Shown: positions 18,512-28,601 of the stretch, in pieces
How the letters are laid out: each line of letters opens with the position of its first letter
How positions within the stretch are numbered: position 1 is the stretch's first letter
NCBI RefSeq assembly: GCF_017377775.1
Contig: NZ_JAFVLN010000002.1
Span: 620,001 to 684,000, forward strand
DNA length: 64,000 nucleotides
Source of the DNA: Streptomyces sp. VRA16 Mangrove soil
Lineage (GTDB): Bacteria > Actinomycetota > Actinomycetes > Streptomycetales > Streptomycetaceae
Direction: 5' to 3'
Position numbers and translations under genes: made by a program
Notes under the pieces: model-generated
What the model was told of the DNA's origin: nothing
Database searches by the model: none
What the model saw: the letters and a program-made list of their open reading frames with translations, nothing else

Positions 18512-19447
18512 TCAGAGGTTGGTCATGTCGGTCGGGATGCGCTGGTCCGCGCCGTCCCGCAGGATGGTGGCCTCGATCAGGCCGTAGGGGCGGTCGGCGG
18601 CCCAGTACACGGCACCGTCCTTCGCCTCGTTCTCCAGGCCGAAGGCGGACAGGTCCTGGCGGAAGTGGTGCTTGTTCGGCGCGGAGAAGCGGATCTCGTC
18701 GATCTCGCTGCGGTTGTTGATGACGCGCGAACCCATCTGGAAGAGGGTCTGCTGCAGCGACAGCGAGTACGTCTCGACGAAGGCCTGGAGGATGTGCTTC
18801 TTGGCCTGCTCGTACGACTTGTTCCAGTTGGGGGTGCGGTCGTCCTCTGCACCCGTCCAGTTGTGCCGCCACCAGGTGGACAGCGACGTCGCGAGGATGC
18901 GGTCGTAGTCCTCGTTGAGCGTCGTGTACTTGTCCTTGATGAAGCCCCAGAACTCGGAGTTCGTGGTGTTCATCACGGTCAGGTCCTTGAGCCCGCTGAG
19001 GACTTCGAACTTCTCGCCGTCGTACGTGATCTGGGTGAGCCGCACTTCCTGGCCCTTGCGGACGAAGGAGTGCTTGACCTCGTCGGCGCCGATGAAGTTG
19101 GAGCCCGCGTCCGAGCCGGCTATCCGCTCCCAGGAGTACTCCTCGATGCGGATGCGCGAGCGGTGGATGGACGGCTGGCTGTCGACGAAGTGCCGGGCGA
19201 GCTCGATGCCGTACTGCTCGGCCGACTCGATGCCGTACTCCTTCGCGAAGGCGAAGCAGGTGTTCTTGGTGGTGTCGGTCGGCAGGCAGTGGGCGTTCGA
19301 CCCGGTGAGGTGGACGTCGTCGAGGTCGCCGCTGAGGGCGACCGAGACGTTGAGGTCCTTGATGTGGTGGGTGTCGCCGTCCCGCGTGATCTTTACGACT
19401 CGGTTCTCTGCCTTGCCGTACTGGTTCTGTCCCAGGATCGTGGGCAT
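18512..19447 (-). CDS. Urate oxidase (uricase)
   Basis: 311 residues, the usual cofactor-free uricase length. Catalytic elements are visible: Lys in NQYGKAENRV near residue 12, the Thr of TDTTKNTCF near 58-63, and His in SAPNKHHFRQD near 260. The enzyme oxidises urate to 5-hydroxyisourate with release of hydrogen peroxide. It is the third gene of uraD-uraH-uox, with only five bases after uraH. Peroxide production explains the linkage to catalase further along the window, whose promoter shares an operator sequence with this operon. Confidence 0.97.
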   Translation of the reverse strand: MPTILGQNQYGKAENRVVKITRDGDTHHIKDLNVSVALSGDLDDVHLTGSNAHCLPTDTTKNTCFAFAKEYGIESAEQYGIELARHFVDSQPSIHRSRIRIEEYSWERIAGSDAGSNFIGADEVKHSFVRKGQEVRLTQITYDGEKFEVLSGLKDLTVMNTTNSEFWGFIKDKYTTLNEDYDRILATSLSTWWRHNWTGAEDDRTPNWNKSYEQAKKHILQAFVETYSLSLQQTLFQMGSRVINNRSEIDEIRFSAPNKHHFRQDLSAFGLENEAKDGAVYWAADRPYGLIEATILRDGADQRIPTDMTNL

Positions 19448-19452
19448 GTCTG

Positions 19453-19863
19453 CTAGCTCCCTCGGTAAACGGAGTAGCCGAACGGGTTGAGCAGCAGCGG
19501 TACGTGGTAGTGCTCGCCCGGGTTCACCGCGAAGGTGATGGCGACCTCGGGGAAGAACGCGCCGCTGTCCCGATTCGCGGGGGCGTCCTGCTGCGCATCG
19601 GCTTGCTGGTTGTGCGTGCTGGGGTTCTTCTTGGCGAAGTACGCCTCGGTCTCGAAGTCGAGACGTACGTGGGTGGTGCCCTCCGGCAGGGCCGGCAGGT
19701 CCTTGCAGCGCCCGTCCGCGTCGGTGGCCGAGCCGCCGAGTGCCACCCACGCGGCGCCCGAACCGGCGCGGGCCGCAAGGGAGATGGCGACGCCTTCGGC
19801 GGGGCGTCCGATGCTGGTGTCCAGGATATGCGTGGACACCGAGGCGGTGGTTTCCGTACTCAT
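19453..19863 (-). CDS. uraH: 5-hydroxyisourate hydrolase
   Basis: 136 residues of the transthyretin-related family. STHILDTSIGRPA at the N-terminus contains the conserved active-site His, and the protein ends in the diagnostic YRGS after HYHVPLLLNPFGYS. It hydrolyses 5-hydroxyisourate to OHCU. It is somewhat longer than the usual 110-120 residues because of a Gln/Asn/Ala-rich loop (residues about 80-100) before FFPEV. Its start overlaps the uraD stop by one base. Confidence 0.95.
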   Translation of the reverse strand: MSTETTASVSTHILDTSIGRPAEGVAISLAARAGSGAAWVALGGSATDADGRCKDLPALPEGTTHVRLDFETEAYFAKKNPSTHNQQADAQQDAPANRDSGAFFPEVAITFAVNPGEHYHVPLLLNPFGYSVYRGS

Positions 19864-20375
19864 CAGACTGCTTCCTCGTCGATCAGGCGGGTCAGACGGA
19901 TGCGGTTGATCTTGCCCAGCTCGGTGCGGACGATCTCCCGCTCCTGCTCGGCCGAGTGGTCGATCCGCTGCTTGAGCGCCGCGAGCATGTGCTCCGCGGT
20001 GGCTCCGGTGGCGCAGATGAGGAAGACGTGTCCGAACCGCTCCTGGTAGGCCAGATTGAGTTCGAGCATCTCCGCCTTGAGTTCCTCGGAGGCCCCCGCC
20101 ATGCCGCGCTGCTCGCGCGACGAGGTCGGGTCGCCGGGCTTCGGGCGGCCGATCGGCGGGTGCCCCGCCATCGCCTCGGCGAGATCCTCTGCGGTCAGTT
20201 CGGCCATGGCGGCGTCACTGGCCTCGAAGAGGGAGTCCGCGGTGGCGAAGGGGCGCTGGGCGAGCAGCTTGCTCCCCCACGCCGATGAAGCACACACCTC
20301 GTGGAGCTCGGACTGCGCCGTGCTCTCGTCCGAGGTGTTGAACCGGGTCAGCCCCGGCGTCGTACCTGAAGTCAC
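19863..20375 (-). CDS. uraD: OHCU decarboxylase
   Basis: 170 residues with a GTG start preceded by AAGG. The catalytic His is in AGHPPIGRP near residue 69, and SSREQRG near 85 supplies the substrate-binding Glu-Gln. YQERFGHVFLICATG is the family signature near residue 112. It decarboxylates 2-oxo-4-hydroxy-4-carboxy-5-ureidoimidazoline to S-allantoin. It is the first gene of the uraD-uraH-uox operon, behind a TCAACA-N3-TGTTGA operator. Confidence 0.95.
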   Translation of the reverse strand: MTSGTTPGLTRFNTSDESTAQSELHEVCASSAWGSKLLAQRPFATADSLFEASDAAMAELTAEDLAEAMAGHPPIGRPKPGDPTSSREQRGMAGASEELKAEMLELNLAYQERFGHVFLICATGATAEHMLAALKQRIDHSAEQEREIVRTELGKINRIRLTRLIDEEAV

Positions 20376-20441
20376 GGCTAAGCCTTCCGTGGCCTTGTGC
20401 TGGACGGGCTGCGGATAGCTAACGCCCTCGGAAACACCGCG

Positions 20442-20456
20442 TCAACACTTTGTTGA
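20442..20456 (-). promoter_or_regulatory. Operator and promoter of the uricase operon
   Basis: TCAACA-CTT-TGTTGA is a perfect inverted repeat. On the minus strand it overlaps a TTGACG -35 element (20445-20440), followed after 18 bases by TAGCTA as a -10. The same palindrome occurs twice upstream of catalase. Overlap with -35 suggests repression by a dimeric regulator, possibly MarR-type or the neighbouring HTH protein. Confidence 0.7.
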
Positions 20457-20474
20457 AAACTTGGAGTTACAAAA

Positions 20475-20501
20475 ACCGCCGCCCGGAATCCGGACGGCGG
20501 T
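20475..20501 (-). terminator. Intrinsic terminator of the HTH regulator gene
   Basis: On the minus strand a 12-bp stem with one mismatch and a three-base loop is followed directly by TTTTTGT. This is a classical intrinsic terminator, unusual in having a U-run in this GC-rich DNA. It isolates the regulator from the uricase promoter. Confidence 0.85.
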
Positions 20502-20526
20502 GCGCGGGACGGAGAGATGTCCCAGG

Positions 20527-20919
20527 TCAGGGGGCCTTCTCCCGGTTGAGGTAGTTGTAGACGGTGAAGCGGGAGACACCGAGCGCCCCGGCGACGGTCT
20601 CGACGCCATGCCGCACGGAGAACGCGCCGCGCGCCTCCAGGACCCGCACGACCTCCTGCTTCTCCTTGCGGTCGAGCTCGGCCAGCGGCCGGCCCTGGGT
20701 CCGCTCCATGGCCGCCAGGATGTGATCCAGGGAATCGGCCAGCTGGGGCAGTCGGACCGCGACGACGTCCGCGCCCTCCCAGCTGAGCACGACGTCGTCC
20801 TTGCCCGCCTCGTCCGGCGGCATCATCTCGCCCCCCATGGCGTCGACGAGCGGCTTGACCGCCCTGACGAAGGGGTCGGAGGCATCGGACGCGTTCGCGT
20901 TGTCGATGAGACCGGTCAC
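20527..20919 (-). CDS. HTH transcriptional regulator (DauR/YheO-type HTH)
   Basis: 130 residues. The C-terminal part (about 85-130) has EKQEVVRVLEARGAFSVR then a helix-turn-helix (VAGALGVSRFTVYNYLNRE), like the HTH_22 domain of YheO/DauR regulators. The N-terminal half is too short for a full YheO sensor domain. Its place beside the uricase operon and the hyi promoter makes it a candidate purine-pathway regulator. The upstream gene overlaps it by four bases (ATGA), so the two are translationally coupled. Confidence 0.85.
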   Translation of the reverse strand: MTGLIDNANASDASDPFVRAVKPLVDAMGGEMMPPDEAGKDDVVLSWEGADVVAVRLPQLADSLDHILAAMERTQGRPLAELDRKEKQEVVRVLEARGAFSVRHGVETVAGALGVSRFTVYNYLNREKAP

Positions 20920-21197
20920 TTATCGCCCTCCCCGGACTCACTGGAACCTTCGGTCTTTTCCGCGAGCACATTGACCTGCAGCGAGACCCGGGTGGCCCCC
21001 GCCTCGAGCGCCCGGCGCAGCAGGGCGTCGACCGCGGTGAGCACACGGCCGGCCTCCCCCTCCGCCGTGTTGCCGAACGGGCCGACGTCGACCGCGTCGA
21101 GGTCGGCCCCCTGGATGACGTCGCGGGCGACCACCGCATGCGGCGGCGCCTCGTCGAGGTCGAAGGGCTCGGTCGTGAACTCCACTCTCAATCGCAC
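20916..21197 (-). CDS. Small protein coupled to the regulator
   Basis: 93 residues with a GTG start and a four-base overlap with the regulator. The pattern of one beta-strand near the start and VSLQVNVL near residue 78, with a helix RVLTAVDALLRRALEAG between, resembles small ferredoxin-fold ligand-binding proteins such as MTH1187/YkoF, but this is only a weak impression. Close coupling to the regulator suggests a sensing or accessory role. No function is assigned. Confidence 0.7.
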   Translation of the reverse strand: MRLRVEFTTEPFDLDEAPPHAVVARDVIQGADLDAVDVGPFGNTAEGEAGRVLTAVDALLRRALEAGATRVSLQVNVLAEKTEGSSESGEGDK

Positions 21198-21240
21198 GGG
21201 CTCAACCTAGCCCGGTTCCCGGTTTTTCCGGCAGCCCCTC

Positions 21241-21305
21241 TTGACAGGCGCCGCCGACCGGAGGCAATCTTCCATCACGCAGAAACGAACTTCCGCAATA
21301 CGGAA
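21241..21305 (+). promoter_or_regulatory. hyi-glxR promoter with tandem regulator boxes
   Basis: TTGACA (21241-21246) and CAATCT (21265-21270) are 18 bp apart. Downstream lie TTCCATCACGCAGAA (21270-21284) and the near-perfect palindrome TTCCGCAATACGGAA (21291-21305), centred exactly 21 bp apart. The gcl promoter has the same arrangement. The boxes fit an IclR-type repressor such as AllR, known to control allantoin/glyoxylate genes in Streptomyces. The region also lies between divergent genes. Confidence 0.72.
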
Positions 21306-21332
21306 CATAACACGGAAGGGAGCGCCGACCCC

Positions 21333-22169
21333 ATGGGATTCGCAGACCAGCGCTTCAACGTCAACCTGTCGATCCTCTTCACGGAACTCCCGCTCCTGGA
21401 GCGTCCCGCGGCCGCCGCCGCAGCGGGCTTCACCGCGGTCGAGCTGTGGTGGCCCTGGGTCGACGCCCCCACCCCCGAGCAGTCCGAGCTCGACGCGCTG
21501 CGCGCCGCGATCAAGGACGCCGGCGTTCAGCTCACGGGCCTGAACTTCTACGCGGGCCAGCTGCCCGGGCCGGACCGGGGCGCCCTGTCGATCCCGGGCG
21601 AGGAGAGCGACAAGTTCCGCGCGAACATCGACATCGCCGCGGACTTCGCGCAGTCCCTCGGCTGCACGGCGCTGAACGCCCTCTACGGCAACCGCGTGGA
21701 CGGGGTGGACGAGGCGGTCCAGGACGCGCTCGCCCTGGAGAACCTGGTGCTGGCGGCCCGCGCGGCCGACCGCATCGGCGCCGTCCTGCTCATCGAGGCG
21801 CTGAACGCGCCGGAGTCGCCCAAGTGCCCGATCGTGAGCGCCCCCAAGGCGATCGAGATCGTGGACAAGGTGAACGCGGCCACCGGCCTCGGCAACGCCA
21901 AGTTCCTGATGGACCTGTACCACCTGTCCATGAACGGCGAGGACCTCCAGGCGGTCATCACCGCCTACGCCGACAGGACCGCGCACGTGCAGATCGCCGA
22001 CAACCCGGGCCGCGGCGCGCCGGGCACCGGTTCGCTGCCCCTGGAGGAGTTGCTCGACCAGCTCAAGAAGGCCGGGTACGAGGGCTATGTCGGCCTGGAG
22101 TACAAGCCGGGCGACCGCCCGAGCGCCGCGTCCTTCGACTGGCTGCCGCGCGAGCACCGCGCCGCCTGA
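21333..22169 (+). CDS. hyi: Hydroxypyruvate isomerase
   Basis: 278 residues, a TIM-barrel of the xylose-isomerase-like superfamily. Metal and substrate residues appear in LIEALN (Glu near 148), LMDLYHLS (Asp near 191), HVQIADNPGRGAPGTG (Gln near 217) and GLEYKP (Glu near 253), matching the Hyi pattern. It interconverts tartronate semialdehyde and hydroxypyruvate in the glycerate pathway. The next gene, on the same strand, reduces tartronate semialdehyde. Tandem operator boxes lie just upstream. Confidence 0.95.
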   Translation: MGFADQRFNVNLSILFTELPLLERPAAAAAAGFTAVELWWPWVDAPTPEQSELDALRAAIKDAGVQLTGLNFYAGQLPGPDRGALSIPGEESDKFRANIDIAADFAQSLGCTALNALYGNRVDGVDEAVQDALALENLVLAARAADRIGAVLLIEALNAPESPKCPIVSAPKAIEIVDKVNAATGLGNAKFLMDLYHLSMNGEDLQAVITAYADRTAHVQIADNPGRGAPGTGSLPLEELLDQLKKAGYEGYVGLEYKPGDRPSAASFDWLPREHRAA

Positions 22170-22225
22170 GCCGCCCGCGGCACGCGCCGACTCATCTACG
22201 TACCAACGCTTTTGGAGTGACCCTC

Positions 22226-23146
22226 ATGAGCAACAACCTCGCCCCCGGTTCCCAGCCCACCCGCCCGGCGGTCGCGTGGATCGGTCTCGGCATCATGGGC
22301 TCGCCCATGTCGGAGAACCTGATCAAGGCCGGTTACGACGTCACGGGCTTCACGCTGGAGCAGGACAAGCTGGACCGTCTGTCGGCGGCCGGCGGCACGG
22401 CCGTGAAGTCGATCGCCGAGGCCGTCAAGGACGCCGACGTCATCGTCACGATGGTGCCCGCCTCCCCGCAGGTCGAGGCGATCGCCTACGGCCCCGACGG
22501 CATCCTGGAGAACGCGAGGTCGGGCGCGCTGATCGTCGACATGTCGTCGATCACCCCGCAGACCTCGGTCGACCTGGCGAAGAACGCCGCGGAAAAGGGG
22601 ATCCGCGTCATCGACGCCCCCGTCTCCGGCGGCGAGGCCGGCGCCATCGAGGCCGTCCTGTCGATCATGGTCGGTGGCGAGCAGGCCGACTTCGACGAGG
22701 CCAAGCCGCTCCTGGAAGCGCTCGGCAAGACCATCGTGCTGTGCGGTCCGCACGGCTCGGGCCAGACCGTGAAGGCCGCCAACCAGCTGATCGTCGCCGT
22801 GAACATCCAGGCGTGCGCCGAGGCCGTGGTCTTCCTGGAGAAGTCGGGTGTCGACCTGAAGGCGGCCCTGGACGTCCTCAACGGCGGGCTCGCCGGCTCC
22901 ACCGTGCTGACCCGCAAGAAGGACAACTTCCTCAACCGGGACTTCAAGCCGGGCTTCCGCATCGACCTGCACCACAAGGACATGGGCATCGTCACCGACG
23001 CCGCCCGCAACGTCGGCGCGGCCCTGCCCGTCGGTGCCGTGGTCGCCCAGCTGGTCGCCTCGCTGCGCGCCCAGGGCGACGGCGGCCTGGACCACTCCGC
23101 CCTGCTGCGCGCCGTCGAGCGCCTCTCGGGCAACCAGGTCGCGTAA
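22226..23146 (+). CDS. glxR: 2-hydroxy-3-oxopropionate (tartronate semialdehyde) reductase
   Basis: 306 residues of the beta-hydroxyacid dehydrogenase family. The Rossmann motif GLGIMGSPMSENL lies at residues 20-32, the substrate segment DAPVSGGEAGA near 132 and the catalytic Lys in GQTVKAANQ near 181. It reduces tartronate semialdehyde to D-glycerate using NAD(P)H. It follows hyi by 56 bp with TTGGAGTG as ribosome site, so the two form an operon. A 15-bp hairpin ends the unit. Confidence 0.95.
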   Translation: MSNNLAPGSQPTRPAVAWIGLGIMGSPMSENLIKAGYDVTGFTLEQDKLDRLSAAGGTAVKSIAEAVKDADVIVTMVPASPQVEAIAYGPDGILENARSGALIVDMSSITPQTSVDLAKNAAEKGIRVIDAPVSGGEAGAIEAVLSIMVGGEQADFDEAKPLLEALGKTIVLCGPHGSGQTVKAANQLIVAVNIQACAEAVVFLEKSGVDLKAALDVLNGGLAGSTVLTRKKDNFLNRDFKPGFRIDLHHKDMGIVTDAARNVGAALPVGAVVAQLVASLRAQGDGGLDHSALLRAVERLSGNQVA

Positions 23147-23166
23147 CCCTCCGGGGAGACACAGAC

Positions 23167-23228
23167 TTCCGGGCCGCGGCGGCGCTGACACCTGTCCTGT
23201 CGCGCCCAGGCGTCGCCGCGGCCCGGAA
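23167..23228. terminator. Terminator after glxR
   Basis: Perfect 15-bp arms TTCCGGGCCGCGGCG (23167-23181) and its complement (23214-23228) enclose a 32-base loop. Confidence 0.75.
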
Positions 23229-23244
23229 CCACGCATGCCCATTG

Positions 23245-23321
23245 GTTCAACAGAATGTTGAACAAGCCCCACCCGGAACTTCAACAAACTGTTGACTCAG
23301 CTGTTCAGGGGTCCTTACGCT
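23245..23321 (+). promoter_or_regulatory. Catalase promoter with two TCAACA-N3-TGTTGA operators
   Basis: GTTCAACAGAATGTTGAAC (23245-23263) is a perfect 8+3+8 palindrome. A second site, TCAACA-AAC-TGTTGA (23281-23295), overlaps the -35 TTGACT (23292-23297); TACGCT (23316-23321) follows after 18 bp as -10. The same operator covers the -35 of the uricase operon. Confidence 0.75.
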
Positions 23322-23379
23322 GCCCCACATCGACAGCTCCATCGTCAGCAGCCACTGCACGGAAGGTCGCCTCGAACCC

Positions 23380-24846
23380 ATGCCGAAAACGCCGAATCGC
23401 GTGCTCACGACCGAGTCCGGCGCCCCTGTCGCCGACAACCAGAACTCCGCCACCGCAGGCGTGGGCGGCCCGATCCTCCTTCAGGACCAGCACCTCCTGG
23501 AGAAGCTCGCCCGCTTCAACCGGGAGCGCATCCCGGAGCGCGTGGTGCACGCCCGCGGCTCCGGCGCCTACGGCCACTTCGAGGTGACCGACGACGTCAC
23601 CGCCTTCACGCACGCCGACTTCCTCAACACGGTCGGCAAGCGCACCGAGGTCTTCCTGCGCTTCTCGACCGTCGCCGACAACCTCGGGGGCGCGGACGCC
23701 GTCCGTGACCCGCGCGGCTTCGCCCTGAAGTTCTACACCGAAGAGGGCAACTACGACCTCGTCGGCAACAACACCCCGGTGTTCTTCATCAAGGACCCGA
23801 TCAAGTTCCCCGACTTCATCCACTCCCAGAAGCGTGACCCCTTCACGGGCAAGCAGGAGCCGGAGAACGTCTGGGACTTCTGGGCGCACGCCCCCGAGGC
23901 CACGCACCAGGTGACCTGGCTGATGGGTGACCGCGGCATCCCGGCCTCGTACCGCCACATGAACGGGTACGGCTCGCACACCTACCAGTGGACGAACGAG
24001 CAGGGCGAAGCCTTCTTCGTGAAGTACCACTTCAAGACGAACCAGGGCATCCGCTCGCTCTCCACCGAGCAGGCCCAGGAGATCGTCGGCAAGGACGCCA
24101 ACTCGCACCAGACGGACCTGCTCCAGGCCATCGAGCGCGGTGTGCACCCGTCCTGGACGCTCTACGTCCAGATCATGCCGGCGGCCGAGGCGGCCGACTA
24201 CCGCTTCAACCCGTTCGACCTCACCAAGGTGTGGCCGCACAAGGACTACCCGCTGCAGCGCGTGGGCCGCCTGGTCCTCGACCGCAACCCGGACAACGTG
24301 TTCGCGGAGGTCGAGCAGGCCGCGTTCTCCCCGAACAACTTCGTGCCGGGCATCGGTCCCTCGCCGGACAAGATGCTCCAGGGCCGGCTGTTCGCCTACG
24401 CGGACGCGCACCGCTACCGCCTGGGCGTCAACCACACCCAGCTGCCGGTCAACTCGCCCAAGGCGACAGCCGCGGACAACTACGGCCGCGACGGCCTGAT
24501 GGCCACCAACGCCTACGGCCGCGCCCGCAAGAACTACGAGCCGAACTCCTTCGACGGTCCCGTCGAGACCGGCCGCCCGCTGGCCGCGCCGCTCGCGGTC
24601 TCCGGCTGGACCGGCACGCACGAGGCCCCGGCCCACACCAAGGACGACGACTTCTTCCAGGCGGGCGAGCTGTACCGCCTGATGTCGGAGGACGAGAAGC
24701 AGCGTCTCGTCGCCAACATCGCCGGTGGCCTCTCGCAGGTCTCCCGCGACGACATCGTGGAGAAGAACCTCGCCCACTTCCACGCCGCCGACCCGGACTA
24801 CGGCAAGCGCGTGGAGGAGGCGGTCCGCGCCCTCCGCGAGGACTGA
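23380..24846 (+). CDS. Monofunctional heme catalase
   Basis: 488 residues, small-subunit (clade 3-like) catalase length. The catalytic His is in [14 protein letters not shown] near residue 56 and the heme-ligand Tyr in [14 protein letters not shown] near 338. The Asn of the active site lies in [14 protein letters not shown] near 129. It dismutates hydrogen peroxide in the cytoplasm. Shared operators with the uricase operon imply that it detoxifies uricase-derived peroxide. A hairpin follows at once. Confidence 0.97.
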   Translation: MPKTPNRVLTTESGAPVADNQNSATAGVGGPILLQDQHLLEKLARFNRERIPERVVHARGSGAYGHFEVTDDVTAFTHADFLNTVGKRTEVFLRFSTVADNLGGADAVRDPRGFALKFYTEEGNYDLVGNNTPVFFIKDPIKFPDFIHSQKRDPFTGKQEPENVWDFWAHAPEATHQVTWLMGDRGIPASYRHMNGYGSHTYQWTNEQGEAFFVKYHFKTNQGIRSLSTEQAQEIVGKDANSHQTDLLQAIERGVHPSWTLYVQIMPAAEAADYRFNPFDLTKVWPHKDYPLQRVGRLVLDRNPDNVFAEVEQAAFSPNNFVPGIGPSPDKMLQGRLFAYADAHRYRLGVNHTQLPVNSPKATAADNYGRDGLMATNAYGRARKNYEPNSFDGPVETGRPLAAPLAVSGWTGTHEAPAHTKDDDFFQAGELYRLMSEDEKQRLVANIAGGLSQVSRDDIVEKNLAHFHAADPDYGKRVEEAVRALRED

Positions 24847-24857
24847 ACCCCCAGACC

Positions 24858-25185
24858 GTGTACGGAGATTGACGGGAGGTCAGCTCCGTACACACGAGCC
24901 CGCGCCACGCGTGCGACCCGGATGAGGGGTGGTCGCGCGCGTGGTGACGGGAGGACGAGGACCGCGGCGGCTCGTGCGAGCCAGTGCGGTGGTGAAGGTT
25001 CCCCCGGCCCCTGTCGACATGAGGCAGGCGGGCCGGCGGAACCGTCGTGCAGCCGCCGCGGTCCCAGCCACTCACGGACTCCGTCCGGTGGCGCGCATGC
25101 ATGTCTCGCCAGTCGCGCGCCGTCGGACGGCACCCACCTCCCGATCCAGAGCCCCCGGGTACGACGGTCCGTCCCCGGGGGCTCT
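24858..25185 (+). ncRNA. Candidate structured RNA of five hairpins (strand uncertain)
   Basis: This gene-free stretch between convergent genes folds into five hairpins. H1 is 24858-24867/24884-24893, 10 bp, with an inner TGAC/GTCA. H2 is 24905-24918/24931-24944, 14 bp with one G-U. H3 is 24959-24972/25051-25064, a perfect 14 bp closing a domain with an inner stem GGTTCC..CGGCCC / GGGCCG..GGAACC (24997-25010/25030-25043). H4 is 25081-25096/25115-25130, 16 bp including two G-U pairs. H5 is 25148-25159/25174-25185, a perfect 12 bp. TGACGGGAGG occurs at 24870 and 24945, and CCTCCCG at 25137 could pair with either. H1 and H5 may be terminators. No promoter was found on either strand, and no known RNA family was recognised. 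The stretch 25186-25294 shows nothing. Confidence 0.45.
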
Positions 25186-25294
25186 TCGGCGTGCCTGGGC
25201 GGGTGCGACCGGGACCGCGCTGGAGGCCGGCCGGAAGCGCTCACCCCCACGCCGGTCGCCCGAGGCGGGGGCGGCCGGCAGCCGAGGTGGGCTG

Positions 25295-25738
25295 TCACAT
25301 GCTGATGCGGCAGTACAAGTGGTGGCCGGCCGAGCGGGCCTCGCGGGAGAGGTCGGCGAACGCCTCGACGAGTTCCGCCAGCTCACCGGCGTCCTCGTCC
25401 CCGTCGAACTCCCCGTTGAACTCCTCCGTGCGTCCCCAGGCCGCCGCGGCCACCCGCAGATCCGACAAGGACGCCCCCGCGAGAGCGTCCCGCACCCCGT
25501 CCGTCAGCGTCGTCACGACGACCGCGCAGTCCTCCTCCTGGGCGACCAGCGCACACTGCCGGGGATCGGCCCGCACGTCGTCGTAGGTGCGGCCGGTGAG
25601 CAGCGCCTCCAACGTACCCATCATCACGGCCGGGTCGATCCCGTTCCCGCAGACCGCCCCGGGCACCTCGCCGACGTCCAACTGCCCGGCCGCCACCGCG
25701 TCGTCAGCGGCACTGAAGTAGTCCATCCATGCGCCCAT
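25295..25738 (-). CDS. Hypothetical protein
   Basis: 147 residues starting at ATG 25738 (MGAWMDYFSAADDAVAA). It is acidic with a cluster of Asp/Glu (GEFDGDEDAGELAELVEAF) near residue 115 and one Cys pair (VCGNG, QCALV). It looks like a small soluble all-alpha protein; no family is recognised. It is convergent with catalase and transcribed towards the hairpin-rich region. Confidence 0.7.
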   Translation of the reverse strand: MGAWMDYFSAADDAVAAGQLDVGEVPGAVCGNGIDPAVMMGTLEALLTGRTYDDVRADPRQCALVAQEEDCAVVVTTLTDGVRDALAGASLSDLRVAAAAWGRTEEFNGEFDGDEDAGELAELVEAFADLSREARSAGHHLYCRISM

Positions 25739-25774
25739 GCCGAGAACCGTAAGGCACACCACCGACAACGCGGA

Positions 25775-25808
25775 CAGGCGGGCCACCGGTGCACCGGTGG
25801 CCCGCCTG
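25775..25808. terminator. Perfect palindrome hairpin
   Basis: A 34-bp perfect palindrome (arms of 17, centre GGTGCACC) lies between the start of the hypothetical gene and the gcl stop. On the minus strand it would terminate gcl. Confidence 0.75.
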
Positions 25809-25848
25809 GGTCCTCTTTGCCTCAGGTCGTCAGGACGTCAGGACGTCG

Positions 25849-27636
<1,788 letters not shown>

Positions 27637-27750
27637 GAGTGCTCCCGACTCCTGCTGTGACTGACGGTCACTGTCTTGACTGCTGCGTTTTCGGATGTCG
27701 GATTCGCGCTCCCGTCGCGCCCCGCGGCGAGCCCTGAAGTCCGTTCCAAT

Positions 27751-27818
27751 TTCCGTAATGTGGAAACTAGGTTCTGCTATATGGAAGCAATGTAGAGGGG
27801 GGATTTGAACGCCGTCAA
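27751..27818 (-). promoter_or_regulatory. gcl promoter with tandem regulator boxes
   Basis: On the minus strand TTGACG (27818-27813) and TACATT (27794-27789) are 18 bp apart. Just downstream are TTCTGCTATATGGAA (27772-27786) and TTCCGTAATGTGGAA (27751-27765, both given as plus-strand sequence), centred 21 bp apart. Architecture and sequence match the hyi promoter, indicating one repressor for both, probably AllR-like. Confidence 0.72.
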
Positions 27819-27871
27819 GGTGGATGATGAGAAGTCCGACGATCCACATCCGCGGTCCCCGAGGAGGTGCC

Positions 27872-28567
27872 ATGGCCGAGCCCGTGCACGTGCGCTGCCC
27901 GGCCTGTCTGCGCGAGCAGGCGTACGTCCCTCCGGCGCTGCCCTGCGCCTGCGGGGCGCCTGTGGCTCCCCCGCTGCTGCGCGGCGTGCCCGTGGAGACG
28001 GTGGACGAGCGCACCTGGGACGACGACTGGGTCACTCTGCGTTGCCCCGTCTGCGGCCGCCGGGACCGCTGGCCCCGGCCCGAGGTCGGCTGCGACTGCG
28101 GCACGGTGCTGCGCATCCCGGTCCAGGACGACGAGGTGCCGCCGACGCCCCAGCACATACCGCTGCCCCGGACGGCGGCGCCGCCGCGGCCCGCGTTCCA
28201 GCCCGTCGCCATCCGCAGCGCGCGCGACGCGGTGACCGCCGTCGCGCTGTATCTGCGCTGGCTGGGCTACCGGGACGTGCGCCGCGCCGACCAGCGCCCG
28301 CCGTCCGGCATCGGACTCGCGGCGCGCGGCCTGGTGGCCCAGCTGGAGCCTTCGGTACGGCCCGCGACGGTGCGCGACGTCGAGTGCCTGTGGCTGCAGT
28401 CGATGACGGAGTCGGCGGCCTGCGTCTACTTCTCACTCGCGGGCTACGCGGAGGAGGCGAGCGTCCGCGCGGACGAGCTGGGAGTGCCGCTGTTCGTGCT
28501 CGATCTGTCCGGGGTGCCGCAGCCGGTGAACAGCCCGGCGGACGAGCTGATCGCGGGCGGTACCTGA
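27872..28567 (+). CDS. Zinc-ribbon protein with restriction-endonuclease-like C-terminus
   Basis: 231 residues with GAGGAGG before ATG 27872. The N-terminus carries several Cys pairs (CPAC, CACG, CPVCG, CDCG, residues 8-85), suggesting two zinc ribbons. After a Pro-rich linker (90-110) the region [15 protein letters not shown] to FVLDLSG resembles the Mrr-like restriction-endonuclease fold, although a full D-(E/Q)xK set is not evident. Whether it cuts DNA is unknown. A defence role is not supported by neighbours. Confidence 0.75.
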   Translation: MAEPVHVRCPACLREQAYVPPALPCACGAPVAPPLLRGVPVETVDERTWDDDWVTLRCPVCGRRDRWPRPEVGCDCGTVLRIPVQDDEVPPTPQHIPLPRTAAPPRPAFQPVAIRSARDAVTAVALYLRWLGYRDVRRADQRPPSGIGLAARGLVAQLEPSVRPATVRDVECLWLQSMTESAACVYFSLAGYAEEASVRADELGVPLFVLDLSGVPQPVNSPADELIAGGT

Positions 28568-28601
28568 CGGGGACGCGGCCCCGCTCGCGCATACTGGCCC
28601 G

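Noticed and set aside
24895..25190. tRNA, tmRNA, RNase P or cobalamin/TPP/c-di-AMP riboswitch in the hairpin-rich region
   Set aside because: None of the conserved cores of these families could be found on either strand, so the region is listed only as a candidate new RNA.
27872..28567. Anti-phage restriction gene
   Set aside because: The Mrr-like fold is only weakly suggested, catalytic residues are not evident and no defence genes are adjacent.
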